Shown one piece after another: positions 35,901-47,900 of a stretch of 64,000 nucleotides of DNA. The notes under the pieces are model-generated. The model did no database searches, had not been told where the DNA came from, and was given only the letters and a program-made list of their open reading frames with translations. How positions within the stretch are numbered: position 1 is the stretch's first letter; each line of letters begins with the position of its first letter. Origin of the DNA: Nemertoderma westbladi (taxonomy: Eukaryota; Xenacoelomorpha; Nemertodermatida; Nemertodermatidae); NCBI GenBank assembly GCA_032718475.1, contig JAUCBJ010009120.1, positions 1-64,000 on the forward strand, written 5' to 3'. Position numbers and translations under genes: made by a program.

Positions 35901-38900
35901 TAGGGGCGGCCTTGTTAGGAGGTGTGAGTGAGTAGGGACGACGGCCTTGTTAGGAGGTGTGAGTGAGTAAGGACGGCCTTGTTAGGTGAGTGAGTAGGGA
36001 CGCCCTTGTTAGGTGAGTGAGTAGGGGCGGCCTTATTAGGTGAGTGAGTAGGGGGCGGCCTTGTTAGGTGAGTGAGTAGGGGCTGCCTTGTTAGGTGAGT
36101 GAGTAGGGGCTGCCTTGTTAGGAGGTGTGAGTGAGTAGGGACGGCCTTGTTAGGTGGTGTGAATGAGTAGGGACGGCCTTGTTAGGTGAGTGAGTAGGGG
36201 CTGCCTTGTTAGGTGAGTGAGTAGGGGCGGCCTTATTAGGTGAGTGAGTAGGGGGCGGCCTTGTTAGGTGAGTGAGTAGGGGCTGCCTTGTTAGGAGGTG
36301 TGAGTGAGTAGGGACGGCCTTGTTAGGTGGTGTGAATGAGTAGGGACGGCCTTGTTAGGTGAGTGAGTAGGGGCTGCCTTGTTAGGAGGTGTGAGTGAGT
36401 AGGGACGGCCTTGTTAGGAGGTGTGAATGAGTAGGGACGGCCTTGTTATGTGGTGTGAGTGAGTAGGGACGGCCTTGTTAGGTGAATGAGTAGGGACGGC
36501 CTTGTTAGGTGAGTGAGTCGGGGCGGCCTTGTTAGGTGAGTGAGTAGGGACGGCCTTGTTAGGTGAGTGAGTCGGGGCGGCTTTGTTAGGTGAGTGAGTC
36601 GGGGGCCTTTTTCTTATGGTAGTATGGTAGTATGAGTCATTATGGTAGTATAGTAATGCTCGAAAGCATTGGATGTACGGTAATATAATTTGAGCCAAAA
36701 TTCAACCAAATTCAACGCATTTCAATGAATATGTTTCGCCTTTGATCTTTTTGACCATTTTCGGCCATTTCGAAACATTTTGGCCATGCGCGATGTTTTA
36801 GTTATGCACGTTAAAAGCAAATTTCACTCAAATTTACTCTGCTGAGACATTAAAATGAGTAATTCAATTTTAATTCATAATTAAATTGTCAATTCAGTTT
36901 TATAGCATTACTCTTGTGTATTTCCCTGCTACTTTTAGGAATATTTTCATTTATGCTCGTCGAGAAAGTTATTGATTTCGTGAGTCTCTCGCGTGTTAAG
37001 TCGAGAGCCATAAAGCGGCAAAAAAAGGCGGAATTGGATTTATTGTCGATGGAAACGATGCGTTCTGTTATTGGTTAGTATTTATATGAGTCTTATTTAT
37101 TGGTATTGAGTTGCGTTGCATTGGGTGGGTGTAAAACGCGAATACGGATCCAGATACAGGATCCGGATACGGATCAGGACCCGGATTTGCGAGTGTTAAA
37201 AGCGGATCCGGATTTACATACATTCCGTAACTGAGTGTAATATGCGGTTTCTGAAATACGCAATCCGTATTGCAGTGTAAAACGCGGATTCATATATTTT
37301 GTGAATCCGGAATGGAGTGTAAAATACGGATTTACGTTAATTACCAAATTTTAATGGATCCGGAATGGAGTGTAAAACACGGATTTTCGTTAATTATCAA
37401 GTTTTGTTGGATCCGGGATGGAGTGTAAAACGCGGATTAAAGTTAATTACAAAGTGCTTCTGCATCCGGGAAGGGGTGTAAAACGCGGATTCAAGTTAAT
37501 TACAAAGTGATTCCGCATCCGGGAAGGGGTGTAAAACGCGGATTCAAGTTAATTACAAGGTGTTATTGGATCCGGGAAGGGGTGTAAAGCACGGATTGAA
37601 GTTAATTACAAAGTGCTTCTGCATCCGGGAAGGGGTGTAAAACGCGGATTCAAGTTAATTACAAGGTGTTACTGGATCCGGGAAGGGGTGTAAAGCGCGG
37701 ATTCTAGTTAATTACAAAGTTTTATTGGATCCGGGAAGGGGTGTAAAACGCGGATTCATGTTAATTTCCAAGTTTTATTGGATCCGGGAAGGGGTGTAAA
37801 ACTCGGATTCAAGTTAATTACAACGTGTTACTGGATCCGGGAACGGGTGTAAAACGCGGATTCAAGTTAATTACAAAGGGTTTCTGCATCCGGGAAGGGG
37901 TGTAAAACGCGGATTCAAGTTAATTACCAAGTTTTATTGGATCTGGGAAGGGGTGTAAAACGCGGATTCATGTTAATTACCAAGTGTTACTGGATCCGGG
38001 AAGGGGTGTAAAACGCGGATTCATGTTAATTACCAAGTGTTACTGGATCCGGGAAGGGGTGTAAAACGCGGATTCAAGTTAATTACCAAGTTTTATTGGA
38101 TCCGGGAAGGGGTGTAAAACGCGGATTCAAGTTAATTACCAAGTTTTATTGGATCCGGGAAGGGGTGTAAAACGCGGATTCAAGTTAATTACTAAGTTTT
38201 ATTGGATCCGGGAAGGGGTGTAAAACGCGGATTCAAGTTAATTACAAGGTGTTACTGGATCCGGGAAGGGGTGTAAAACGCGGATTCAAGTTAATTACCA
38301 AGTTTTATTGGATCCGGGTAGGGGTGTAAAACGCGGATTCAAGTTAATTACCAAGTTTTATTGGATCCGGGAAGGGGTGTAAAACGCGGATTCAAGTTAA
38401 TTACAAGGTGTTACTGGATCCGGGAAGGGGTGTAAAACGCGGATTCAAGTTAATTACAAAGTGTTTCTGCATCCGGGTAGGGGTGTAAAACGCGGATTCA
38501 AGTTAATTACCAAGTTTTATTGGATCCGGGAAGGGGTGTAAAACGCGGATTCAAGTTAATTAGCAAGTTTTATTCGATCCGGGAAGGGGTGTAAAACGGG
38601 GATTCAAGTTAATTACCAAGTTTTATTGGATCCGGGAAGAGGTGTAAAACGCGGATTCAAGTTAATTACAAAGTGTTTCGGGATCCGGGAAGGGGTGTAA
38701 AGCACGGATTCAAGTTAATTACCAAATTTTATTGGATCCGAGAAGGGGTGTAAAACGCGGATTCAAGTTAATTACAAAGTGTTTCTGGATCCGGGAAGCG
38801 GTGTAAAGCACGGATTCATGTTAATTACCAAGTTTTATTGGATCCGAGAAGGGGTGTAAAACGCGGATTCAAGTTAATTACCAAGTTTTATTGGATCCGA

Positions 38901-41900
38901 GAAGGGGTGTAAAACGCGGATTCAAATTAATTACCAAGTTTTATTGGATCCGGGAAGAGGTGTAAAACGCGGATTCAAGTTAATTACAAAGTGTTTCGGG
39001 ATCCGGGAAGGGGTGTAAAACGCGGATTCAAGTTAATTACCAAGTTTTATTGGATCCGAGAAGGGGTGTAAAACGCGGATTCAAGTTAATTACCAAGTTT
39101 TATTGGATCCGGGAAGAGGTGTAAAACGCGGATTCAAGTTAATTACAAAGTGTTTCGGGATCCGGGAAGGGGTGTAAAGCACTGATTCAAGTTAATTACT
39201 CGGGATCCGGGAAGGGGTGTAAAGCACGGATTCAAGTTAATTACCAAGTTTTATTGGATCCGATAAGGGGTGTAAAACGCGGATTCTGTCGGATTTCTGG
39301 TGTAAACCGTGATTCACGTTTAACTTGAATCCGCGTTTTACACTCCCTCCCGTATCCATTAATACTTTGTAATAAACTTGAATCCGTATTTTACACCCAA
39401 TCCCGAATTCACTAGAAATATGAATCCGCGTTTTACACTCAGTTCAAGATTTAGGCTAAAACATGAATCCGCGATTTACACTCCGTTCCGGATCTGAAAA
39501 AAGGCCAATCCGCGTTTTACACTCATTTACGGATTCGGTAAATTTAGCAGTGCTCGGATCCGCAGATTACACCCTAAAAATGTAAATTCAGTCGACTTTC
39601 ATAGAGACAATGTTAAATGATAGAATCCGGATCCTGATCTGAATCCGCGTTTTACTCTGACCCCGTTGCATTTTGTGTAAGTCCTCTCTGCCTAATTTTA
39701 TAGCTTATTTTATTATTATTTCAACTGTCGGTTTTTACCGTTTAACGATTCAAATACGATTATACGGAAACTGAAACAAAGTTATTATTTGATGGGTTGT
39801 TTTTATATGTAGGTAACAAGTTGGTGAGTCATCAGAACTACGACAATGACTGTATATACAGTAAAGTTCCGTCTACTGGGTTTCTAATGCGGGAACTATC
39901 CAGCAATGCGACAGAAGTTGACTCAATTGTTACTGACACAGACAGTCTTTACAGCAAAAGGTGAGATAACTTTATCTACTCCCGTTTGCAGCGGGTAAGG
40001 ATCTATTACTACCGTTGTAATGATCTGTCATTTGATATTCGTTATCAACTATCTTACCATTTCTATATCACTAGCAACTCAATTATTACGGGACACATCT
40101 CGAAACCAAATGTTCCACTCTTGCCGCAATCTGGACACGGCCATTCCTCATCCCATGGCCACAGTCACGGTACCGGTCACAGTCACGGCGGTGCTGGAGG
40201 CGACATGAAGAAGCAGTCCTTCTCCAGCGTCGCTTGGATGGTGATTCTGGGCGACGGATTCCACAACTTTATAGATGGAATGGTAATCGGGGCCGCCTTC
40301 GCAGGGGGTCTATCCGACGGAGTATCTACATCCGTCGCCGTATTCTGTCACGAGCTTCCTCACGAGTTAGGTGAGTCATTGAGCTTCCTCACGAGTTAGG
40401 TGAGTCATTGAGCTTCCTCACGAGTTAGGTGAGTCAATGAGCTTCCTCACGAGTTAGGTGAGTCATTGAGCTTCCTCACGAGTTAGGTGAGTCATTGAGC
40501 TTCCTCACGAATTAGGTGAGTCATTGAGCTTCCTCACGAGTTAGGTAAGTCAATGAGCTTCATCATGAGTTAGGTGAGTCAATGAGCTTCCTCACGAGTT
40601 AGGTGAGTCATTGAGCTTCCTCACGAGTTAGGTAAGTCAATGAGCTTCATCATGAGTTAGGTGAGTCAATGAGCTTCCTCACGAGTTAGGTGAGTCCATG
40701 AGCTTCCTTACGAGTTAGGTAAGTCAATGAGCTTCATCTTGAGTTAGTGAGTCAATGAGCTTCCTCACGAGTTAGGTGAGTCAATGAGCTTCGTCACGAG
40801 TTAGGTGAGTCATTGAGCTTCCTCACGAGTTAGGTAAGTCAATGAGCTTCATCATGAGTTAGGTGAGTCAATGAGCTTCCTCACGAGTTAGGTGAGTCAT
40901 TGAGCTTCCTCACGAGTTAGGTAAGTCAATGAGCTTCATCATGAGTTAGGTGAGTCAATGAGCTTCCTCACGAGTTAGGTGAGTCCATGAGCTTCCTTAC
41001 GAGTTAGGTAAGTCAATGAGCTTCATCTTGAGTTAGTGAGTCAATGAGCTTCCTCACGAGTTAGGTGAGTCAATGAGCTTCGTCACGAGTTAGGTGAGTC
41101 AATGAGCTTCCTCACGAGTTAGGTGATTCATTGAGCTTCCTCACGAGTTAGGTAAGTCAATGAGCTTCATCATGAGTTAGGTGAGTCAATGAGCTTCCTC
41201 ACGAGTTAGGTGAGTCATTGAGCTTCCTCACGAGTTAGGTGAGTCATTGAGCTTCCTCACGAGTTAGGTGAGTCATTGAGCTTCCTCACGAGTTAGGTGA
41301 GTCATTGAGCTTCCTCACGAGTTAGGTGAGTCATTGAGCTTCCTTACGAGTTAGGTGAGTCATTGAGCTTCCTCACGAGTTAGGTAAGTCAATGAGCTTC
41401 ATCATGAGTTAGGTGAGTCAATGAGCTTCCTCACGAGTTAGGTGAGTCCATGAGCTTCCTTACGAGTTAGGTAAGTCAATGAGCTTCATCTTGAGTTAGT
41501 GAGTCAATGAGCTTCCTCACGAGTTAGGTGACTCAATGAGCTTCGTCACGAGTTAGGTGAGTCAATGAGCTTCCTCACGAGTTAGGTGAGTCAATGAACT
41601 TCCTCACGAGTTAGGTGAGTCCATAAGCTTCCTCACGAGTTAGGTAAGTCAATGAGCTTCATCATGAGTTGGGTGAGTCAGTGAGCTTCCTCGTTAGTTA
41701 GGTGAGTCATTGAGCTTCCATACGAGTTGGGTGAGTCAGTGAGCTTCCTCGTTAGTTAGGTGAGTCATTGAGCTTCCTCACGAGTTGGGTGAGTCAGTGA
41801 GCTTCCTCGTTAGTTAGGTGAGTCATTGAGCTTCCATACGAGTTGGGTGAGTCAGTGAGCTTCCTCGTGAGTTAGGTGAGTCATTGAGCTTCCTTATGAG

Positions 41901-44900
41901 TTAGGTAAGTCAATGAGTTTCATCATGAGTTAGTTGAGTCAATGAGCTTCCTCACGAGTTAGGTGAGCCAATGAGCTTCCTCACGAGTTAGGTAAGTCAA
42001 TGAGCTTCATCATGAGTTAGGTGAGTCAATGAGCTTCCTCACGAGTTAGGTGAGTCATTGAGCTTCCTCACGAGTTAGGTAAGTCAATGAGTTTCATCAT
42101 GAGTTAGGTGAGTCAATGAGCTTCCTCACGAGTTAGGTGAGTCCATGAGCTTCCTTACGAGTTAGGTAAGTCAATGAGCTTCATCTTGAGTTAGTGAGTC
42201 AATGAGCTTCCTCACGAGTTAGGTGAGTCAATGAGCTTCGTCACGAGTTTGGTGAGTCAATGAGCTTCCTCACGAGTTAGGTGAGTCAATGAACTTCCTC
42301 ACGAGTTAGGTGAGTCCATAAGCTTCCTCACGAGTTAGGTAAGTCAATGAGCTTCATCATGAGTTGGGTGAGTCAGTGAGCTTCCTCGTTAGTTAGGTGA
42401 GTCATTGAGCTTCCTCACCAGTTAGGTAAGTCAATGAGCTTCATCATGAGTTAGGTGAGTCAATGAGCTTCCTCACGAGTTAGGTGAGTCAATGAGCTTC
42501 CTCACGAGTTAGGTGAGTCATTGAGCTTCCTCACGAGTTAGGTGAGTCATTGAGCTTCCTCACGAGTTAGGTAAGTCAATGAGCTTCCTCACTAGTTAGG
42601 TGTGTCCATGAGCTTCCTTACGAGTTAGGTAAGTCAATGAGCTTCATCTTGAGTTAGTGAGTCAATGAGATTCCTCACGAGTTAGGTAAGTCAATGAGCT
42701 TCCTCACGAGTTAGGTGAGTCAATGAGCTTCCTCACGAGTTAGGTGAGTCCATGAGCTTCCTTACGAGTTAGGTAAGTCAATGAGCTTCATCATGAGTTA
42801 GGTGAGTCAATGAGCTTCCTCACGAGTTAGGTGAGTCCATGAGCTTCCTTACGAGTTAGGTAAGTCAATGAGCTTCATCTTGAGTTAGTGAGTCAATGAG
42901 CTTCCTCACGAGTTAGGTGAGTCAATGAGCTTCGTCACGAGTTAGGTGAGTCAATGAGCTTCCTCACGAGTTAGGTGAGTCAATAAACTTCCTCACGAGT
43001 TAGGTGAGTCCATAAGCTTCCTCACGAGTTAGGTAAGTCAATGAGCTTCATCATGAGTTGGGTGAGTCAGTGAGCTTCCTCGTTAGTTAGGTGAGTCATT
43101 GAGCTTCCATACGAGTTGGGTGAGTCAGTGAGCTTCCTCGTTAGTTAGGTGAGTCATTGAGCTTCCTCACGAGTTGGGTGAGTCAGTGAGCTTCCTCGTT
43201 AGTTAGGTGAGTCATTGAGCTTCCATACGAGTTGGGTGAGTCAGTGAGCTTCCTCGTGAGTTAGGTGAGTCATTGAGCTTCCTTATGAGTTAGGTAAGTC
43301 AATGAGTTTCATCATGAGTTAGTTGAGTCAATGAGCTTCCTCACGAGTTAGGTGAGCCAATGAGCTTCCTCACGAGTTAGGTAAGTCAATGAGCTTCATC
43401 ATGAGTTAGGTGAGTCAATGAGCTTCCTCACGAGTTAGGTGAGTCATTGAGCTTCCTCACGAGTTAGGTAAGTCAATGAGTTTCATCATGAGTTAGGTGA
43501 GTCAATGAGCTTCCTCACGAGTTAGGTGAGTCCATGAGCTTCCTTACGAGTTAGGTAAGTCAATGAGCTTCATCTTGAGTTAGTGAGTCAATGAGCTTCC
43601 TCACGAGTTAGGTGAGTCAATGAGCTTCGTCACGAGTTTGGTGAGTCAATGAGCTTCCTCACGAGTTAGGTGAGTCAATGAACTTCCTCACGAGTTAGGT
43701 GAGTCCATAAGCTTCCTCACGAGTTAGGTAAGTCAATGAGCTTCATCATGAGTTGGGTGAGTCAGTGAGCTTCCTCGTTAGTTAGGTGAGTCATTGAGCT
43801 TCCTCACCAGTTAGGTAAGTCAATGAGCTTCATCATGAGTTAGGTGAGTCAATGAGCTTCCTCACGAGTTAGGTGAGTCAATGAGCTTCCTCACGAGTTA
43901 GGTGAGTCATTGAGCTTCCTCACGAGTTAGGTGAGTCATTGAGCTTCCTCACGAGTTAGGTAAGTCAATGAGCTTCCTCACTAGTTAGGTGTGTCCATGA
44001 GCTTCCTTACGAGTTAGGTAAGTCAATGAGCTTCATCTTGAGTTAGTGAGTCAATGAGATTCCTCACGAGTTAGGTAAGTCAATGAGCTTCCTCACGAGT
44101 TAGGTGAGTCAATGAGCTTCCTCACGAGTTAGGTGAGTCCATGAGCTTCCTTACGAGTTAGGTAAGTCAATGAGCTTCATCATGAGTTAGGTGAGTCAAT
44201 GAGCTTCCTCACGAGTTAGGTGAGTCCATGAGCTTCCTTACGAGTTAGGTAAGTCAATGAGCTTCATCTTGAGTTAGTGAGTCAATGAGCTTCCTCACGA
44301 GTTAGGTGAGTCAATGAGCTTCGTCACGAGTTAGGTGAGTCAATGAGCTTCCTCACGAGTTAGGTGAGTCAATAAACTTCCTCACGAGTTAGGTGAGTCC
44401 ATAAGCTTCCTCACGAGTTAGGTAAGTCAATGAGCTTCATCATGAGTTGGGTGAGTCAGTGAGCTTCCTCGTTAGTTAGGTGAGTCATTGAGCTTCCATA
44501 CGAGTTGGGTGAGTCAGTGAGCTTCCTCGTTAGTTAGGTGAGTCATTGAGCTTCCTCACGAGTTGGGTGAGTCAGTGAGCTTCCTCGTTAGTTAGGTGAG
44601 TCATTGAGCTTCCATACGAGTTGGGTGAGTCAGTGAGCTTCCTCGTGAGTTAGGTGAGTCATTGAGCTTCCTTATGAGTTAGGTAAGTCAATGAGTTTCA
44701 TCATGAGTTAGTTGAGTCAATGAGCTTCCTCACGAGTTAGGTGAGCCAATGAGCTTCCTCACGAGTTAGGTAAGTCAATGAGCTTCATCATGAGTTAGGT
44801 GAGTCAATGAGCTTCCTCACGAGTTAGGTGAGTCCATGAGCTTCCTTACGAGATAGGTAAGTCAATGAGCTTCATCATGAGTTAGGTGAGTCAATGAGCT

Positions 44901-47900
44901 TCCTCACTAGTTAGGTGTGTCCATGAGCTTCCTTACGAGTTAGGTAAGTCAATGAGCTCCATCTTGAGTTAGTGAGTCAATGAGATTCCTCACGAGTTAG
45001 GTAAGTCAATGAGCTTCATCATGAGTTAGGTGAGTCAATGAGCTTCCTCACGAGTTAGGTGAGTCCATGAGCTTCCTTACGAGTTAGGTAAGTCAATGAG
45101 CTTCATCATGAGTTAGGTGAGTCAATGAGCTTCCTCACGAGTTAGGTGAGTCCATGAGCTTCCTTACGAGTTAGGTAAGTCAATGAGCTTCATCTTGAGT
45201 TAGTGAGTCCATGAGCTTCCTTACGAGTTAGGTAAGTCAATGAGTTTCATCATGAGTTAGTTGAGTCAATGAGCTTCCTCACGAGTTAGGTGAGCCAATG
45301 AGCTTCCTCACGAGTTAGGTAAGTCAATGAGCTTCATCATGAGTTAGGTGAGTCAATGAGCTTCCTCACGAGTTAGGTGAGTCCATGAGCTTCCTTACGA
45401 GTTAGGTAAGTCAATGAGCTTCTTCATGAGTTAGGTGAGTCAATGAGCTTCCTCACGAGTTAGGTAAGTCAATGAGCTTCATCTTGAGTTAGGTGAGTCC
45501 ATGAGCTTCCTTACGAGTTAGGTAAGTCAATGAGCTTCATCTTGAGTTAGTGAGTCAATGAGCTTCCTCACGAGTTAGGTGAGTCAATGAGCTTCGTCAC
45601 GAGTTAGGTGAGTCAATGAGCTTCCTCACGAGTTAGGTGAACCAATGAGCTTCCTCACGAGTTAGGTAAGTCAATGAGCTTCATCATGAGTTAGGTGAGT
45701 CAATGAGCTTCCCCACGAGTTAGGTGAGCCAATGAGCTTCCGCACGAGTTATGTGAGTCAATGGGCTTCATCATGAGTTAGGTGAGTCAATGAGCTTCCT
45801 CACGAGTTAGGTGAGTCAATGAGCTTCCTCACGATTTAGGTGAGTCCATGAGCATCTTTACGATGTAGGTGAGTCAATGACCTTCCTCACGTGTTAGGTG
45901 AGTCAATGAGCTTCCTCGCGAGTTAGTTGAATCCATGAGCTTCCTCATGAGTTAGGTGAGTCCATGAGCTTCCTCACGAGTTAGGTGAGTCCATGAGTTT
46001 CCTCACAGGTTAGGTGAGTCCATGAGCTTCCTCACGAGTTAGGTGTGTTCGTGAGCTTCCTCACTAGTTAGGTGAGTCAATGAGCTTCCTCACGAGTTAG
46101 GTGAGTTATTGAGTTTCCTCGTGAGTTAGGTGAGTCATTGAGCTTCCTCGTGAGTTAGGTGAGTCCATGAGCTTCCTCGCGAGTTAGTTGAGTCAATGAG
46201 CTTCCTCACGAGTTAGGTGAGTCTATGAGCTTCCTCACAAGTTAGGTGAGTTATTGAGTTTCCTCGTGAGTTAGGTGAGTCCATGAGCTTCCTCGCGAGT
46301 TAGGTGAGTCAATAAGCTTCCTCACGAGTTAGGTGAGTCCATGAGCTTCCTCACGAGTTAGGTGAGTTATTGAGTTTCCTCGTGAGTTAGGTGAGTCATT
46401 GAGCTTCCTCGTGAGTTAGGTGAGACATTGAGCTTCCTCACGAGTTAGGTGAGTCCATGAGCTTCCTCGCGAGTTAGGTAAGTCCATGAGCTTCCTCACG
46501 AGTTAGGTGAGTCAATGAGCTTCCTCACGAGTTAGGTGATTTCATGAGCTTCCTCACGAGTTAGGTGAGTCCATGAGGTTCCTCACGAGTTAGGTGAGTC
46601 AATGAGCTTCATCATGAATTAGGTGAGTCATTGAGCTTCCTCGTGAGTTAGGTGAGTCCACGAGCTTCCTCACGAGTTGGGTGAGTCAGTGAGCTTCATC
46701 ATGAGTTAGGTGAGACCATGAGCTTCCTCACGAGTTGGGTGAGTCAATGAGCTTCATCATGAGTTAGGTGAGTCATTGAGCTTCCTCGTGAGTTAGGTGA
46801 GTCCACGAGCTTCCTCACGAGTTGGGTGAGTCAATGAGCTTCATCATGAGTTAGGTGAGACCATGAGCTTCCTCACGAGTTGGGTGAGTCCATGAGCGTC
46901 TTCACGAGTTAGGTGAGTCCATGGGCTTCCTCACGAGTTAGGTGAGTTATTGAGTTTCCTCGTGAGTTAGGTGAGTCATTGAGCTTCCTCGTGAGTTAGG
47001 TGAGTCCATGAGCTTCATCATGAGTTAGGTGAGTCCATGAGCTTCCTCACGAGTTAGGTGAGTCAGTGAGCTTCCTCACGAGTTAGGTGAGTCAATGAGC
47101 TTCCTCACGAGTTAGGTGAGTCAATGAGCTTCCTCACGAGTTAGGTGAGTCCATGAGCTTCCTCACGAGTTAGGTGAGTCCATGAGGTTCCTCACGAGTT
47201 AGCTGAGTCCATAAGCTTCCTCACGAGTTAGGTGAGTCCACGAGCTTCCTCACGTGTTAGGTGAGTCCATGAGTTTCCTCACGAGTTAGGTGAGTCCATG
47301 AGTTTCCTCACAAGTTAGGTGAGTCAATGAGCTTCCTCACGAGTTAGGTGAGTCCATGAGCTTCCTCACGAGTTAGGTGTGTCCACGAGCTTCCTCACGA
47401 GTTAGGTGAGTCCATGAGCTTCCCCACGAGTTAGGTGAGTCCATGAGTTCCCTCACAAGTTAGGTGAGTCAATGAGCTTCCTCACGAGTTAGGTGAGTCC
47501 ATGAGCTTCCTCACGAGTTAGGTGAGTCCATGAGGTTCCTCACGAGTTAGCTGAGTCCATAAGCTTCCTCACGAGTTAGGTGAGTCCACGAGCTTCCTCA
47601 CGAGTTAGGTGAGTCAATGAGCTTCATCATGAGTTAGGTGAGACCATGAGCTTCCTTACGAGTTGGGTGAGTCCATGAGCGTCTTCACGAGTTAGGTGAG
47701 TCCATGAGCTTCCTCACGAGTTAGGTGAGTTATTGAGTTTCCTCGTGAGTTAGGTGAGTCATTGAGTTTCCTCACGAGTTAGGTGAGTCATTGAGCTTCC
47801 TCGTGAGTTAGGTGAGTCCATGAGCTTCCTCACGAGTTAGGTGAGTCCATGAGGTTCCTCACGAGTTAGCTGAGTCCATAAGCTTCCTCACGAGTTAGGT

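Larger units (their letters stand above)
15290..36609 (+). repeat. 21-kb minisatellite seeded at the intron 6 5' splice site
   Basis: The array begins in the last 11 nt of exon F and runs almost the whole length of intron 6. The basic unit is 27 bp. It comprises the exon end (GGCCTTGTTAG; the exon itself has TTATTAG), then the donor GTGAGTGAGTAGGG and a C/A/G variant spacer. A 32-bp variant carries an extra GGTGT (GTTAGGTGGTGTGAATGAG or GTTATGTGGTGTGAGTGAG). Length implies about 700-780 units. Most 27-bp units keep TTAG|GTGAGT, a consensus-like donor. The 32-bp forms weaken it by changing AG or by GTGAAT. There is no coding capacity: reading on from exon F meets TGA in the first unit. Confidence 0.98.
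37123..39663. mobile_element. 2.5-kb terminal-inverted-repeat element with internal 53-bp array (Mutator-like?)
   Basis: The left end GGGTGGGTGTAAAACGCG and the inverted right end GGGTCAGAGTAAAACGCG agree at 15 of 18 positions. They are flanked by a 9-bp direct repeat CGTTGCATT at 37114-37122 and 39664-39672. A 9-bp duplication with GGG termini would fit a Mutator-like element; an 8-bp reading of the duplication would suggest hAT, so the class is open. The left and centre contain direct copies of GTGTAAAACGCGGATTC and the last 360 bp contain inverted copies, making a foldback. No transposase. It fills most of intron 7. Confidence 0.7.

Noticed and set aside
15290-36609. CRISPR-like array
   Set aside because: Contiguous tandem units without unique spacers, in a eukaryotic intron; a minisatellite.
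36414-36698. 94-codon minus-strand frame with PTHSPNKA repeats
   Set aside because: It is the minisatellite read backwards at its distal edge; periodic translation of a 27-bp unit with no splice or domain support.
39985-39991. TTTGCAG as acceptor for exon I
   Set aside because: A better-looking acceptor, but joining exon H here gives AGC GGG TAA, an immediate stop. The AG at 40073-40074 keeps the frame.
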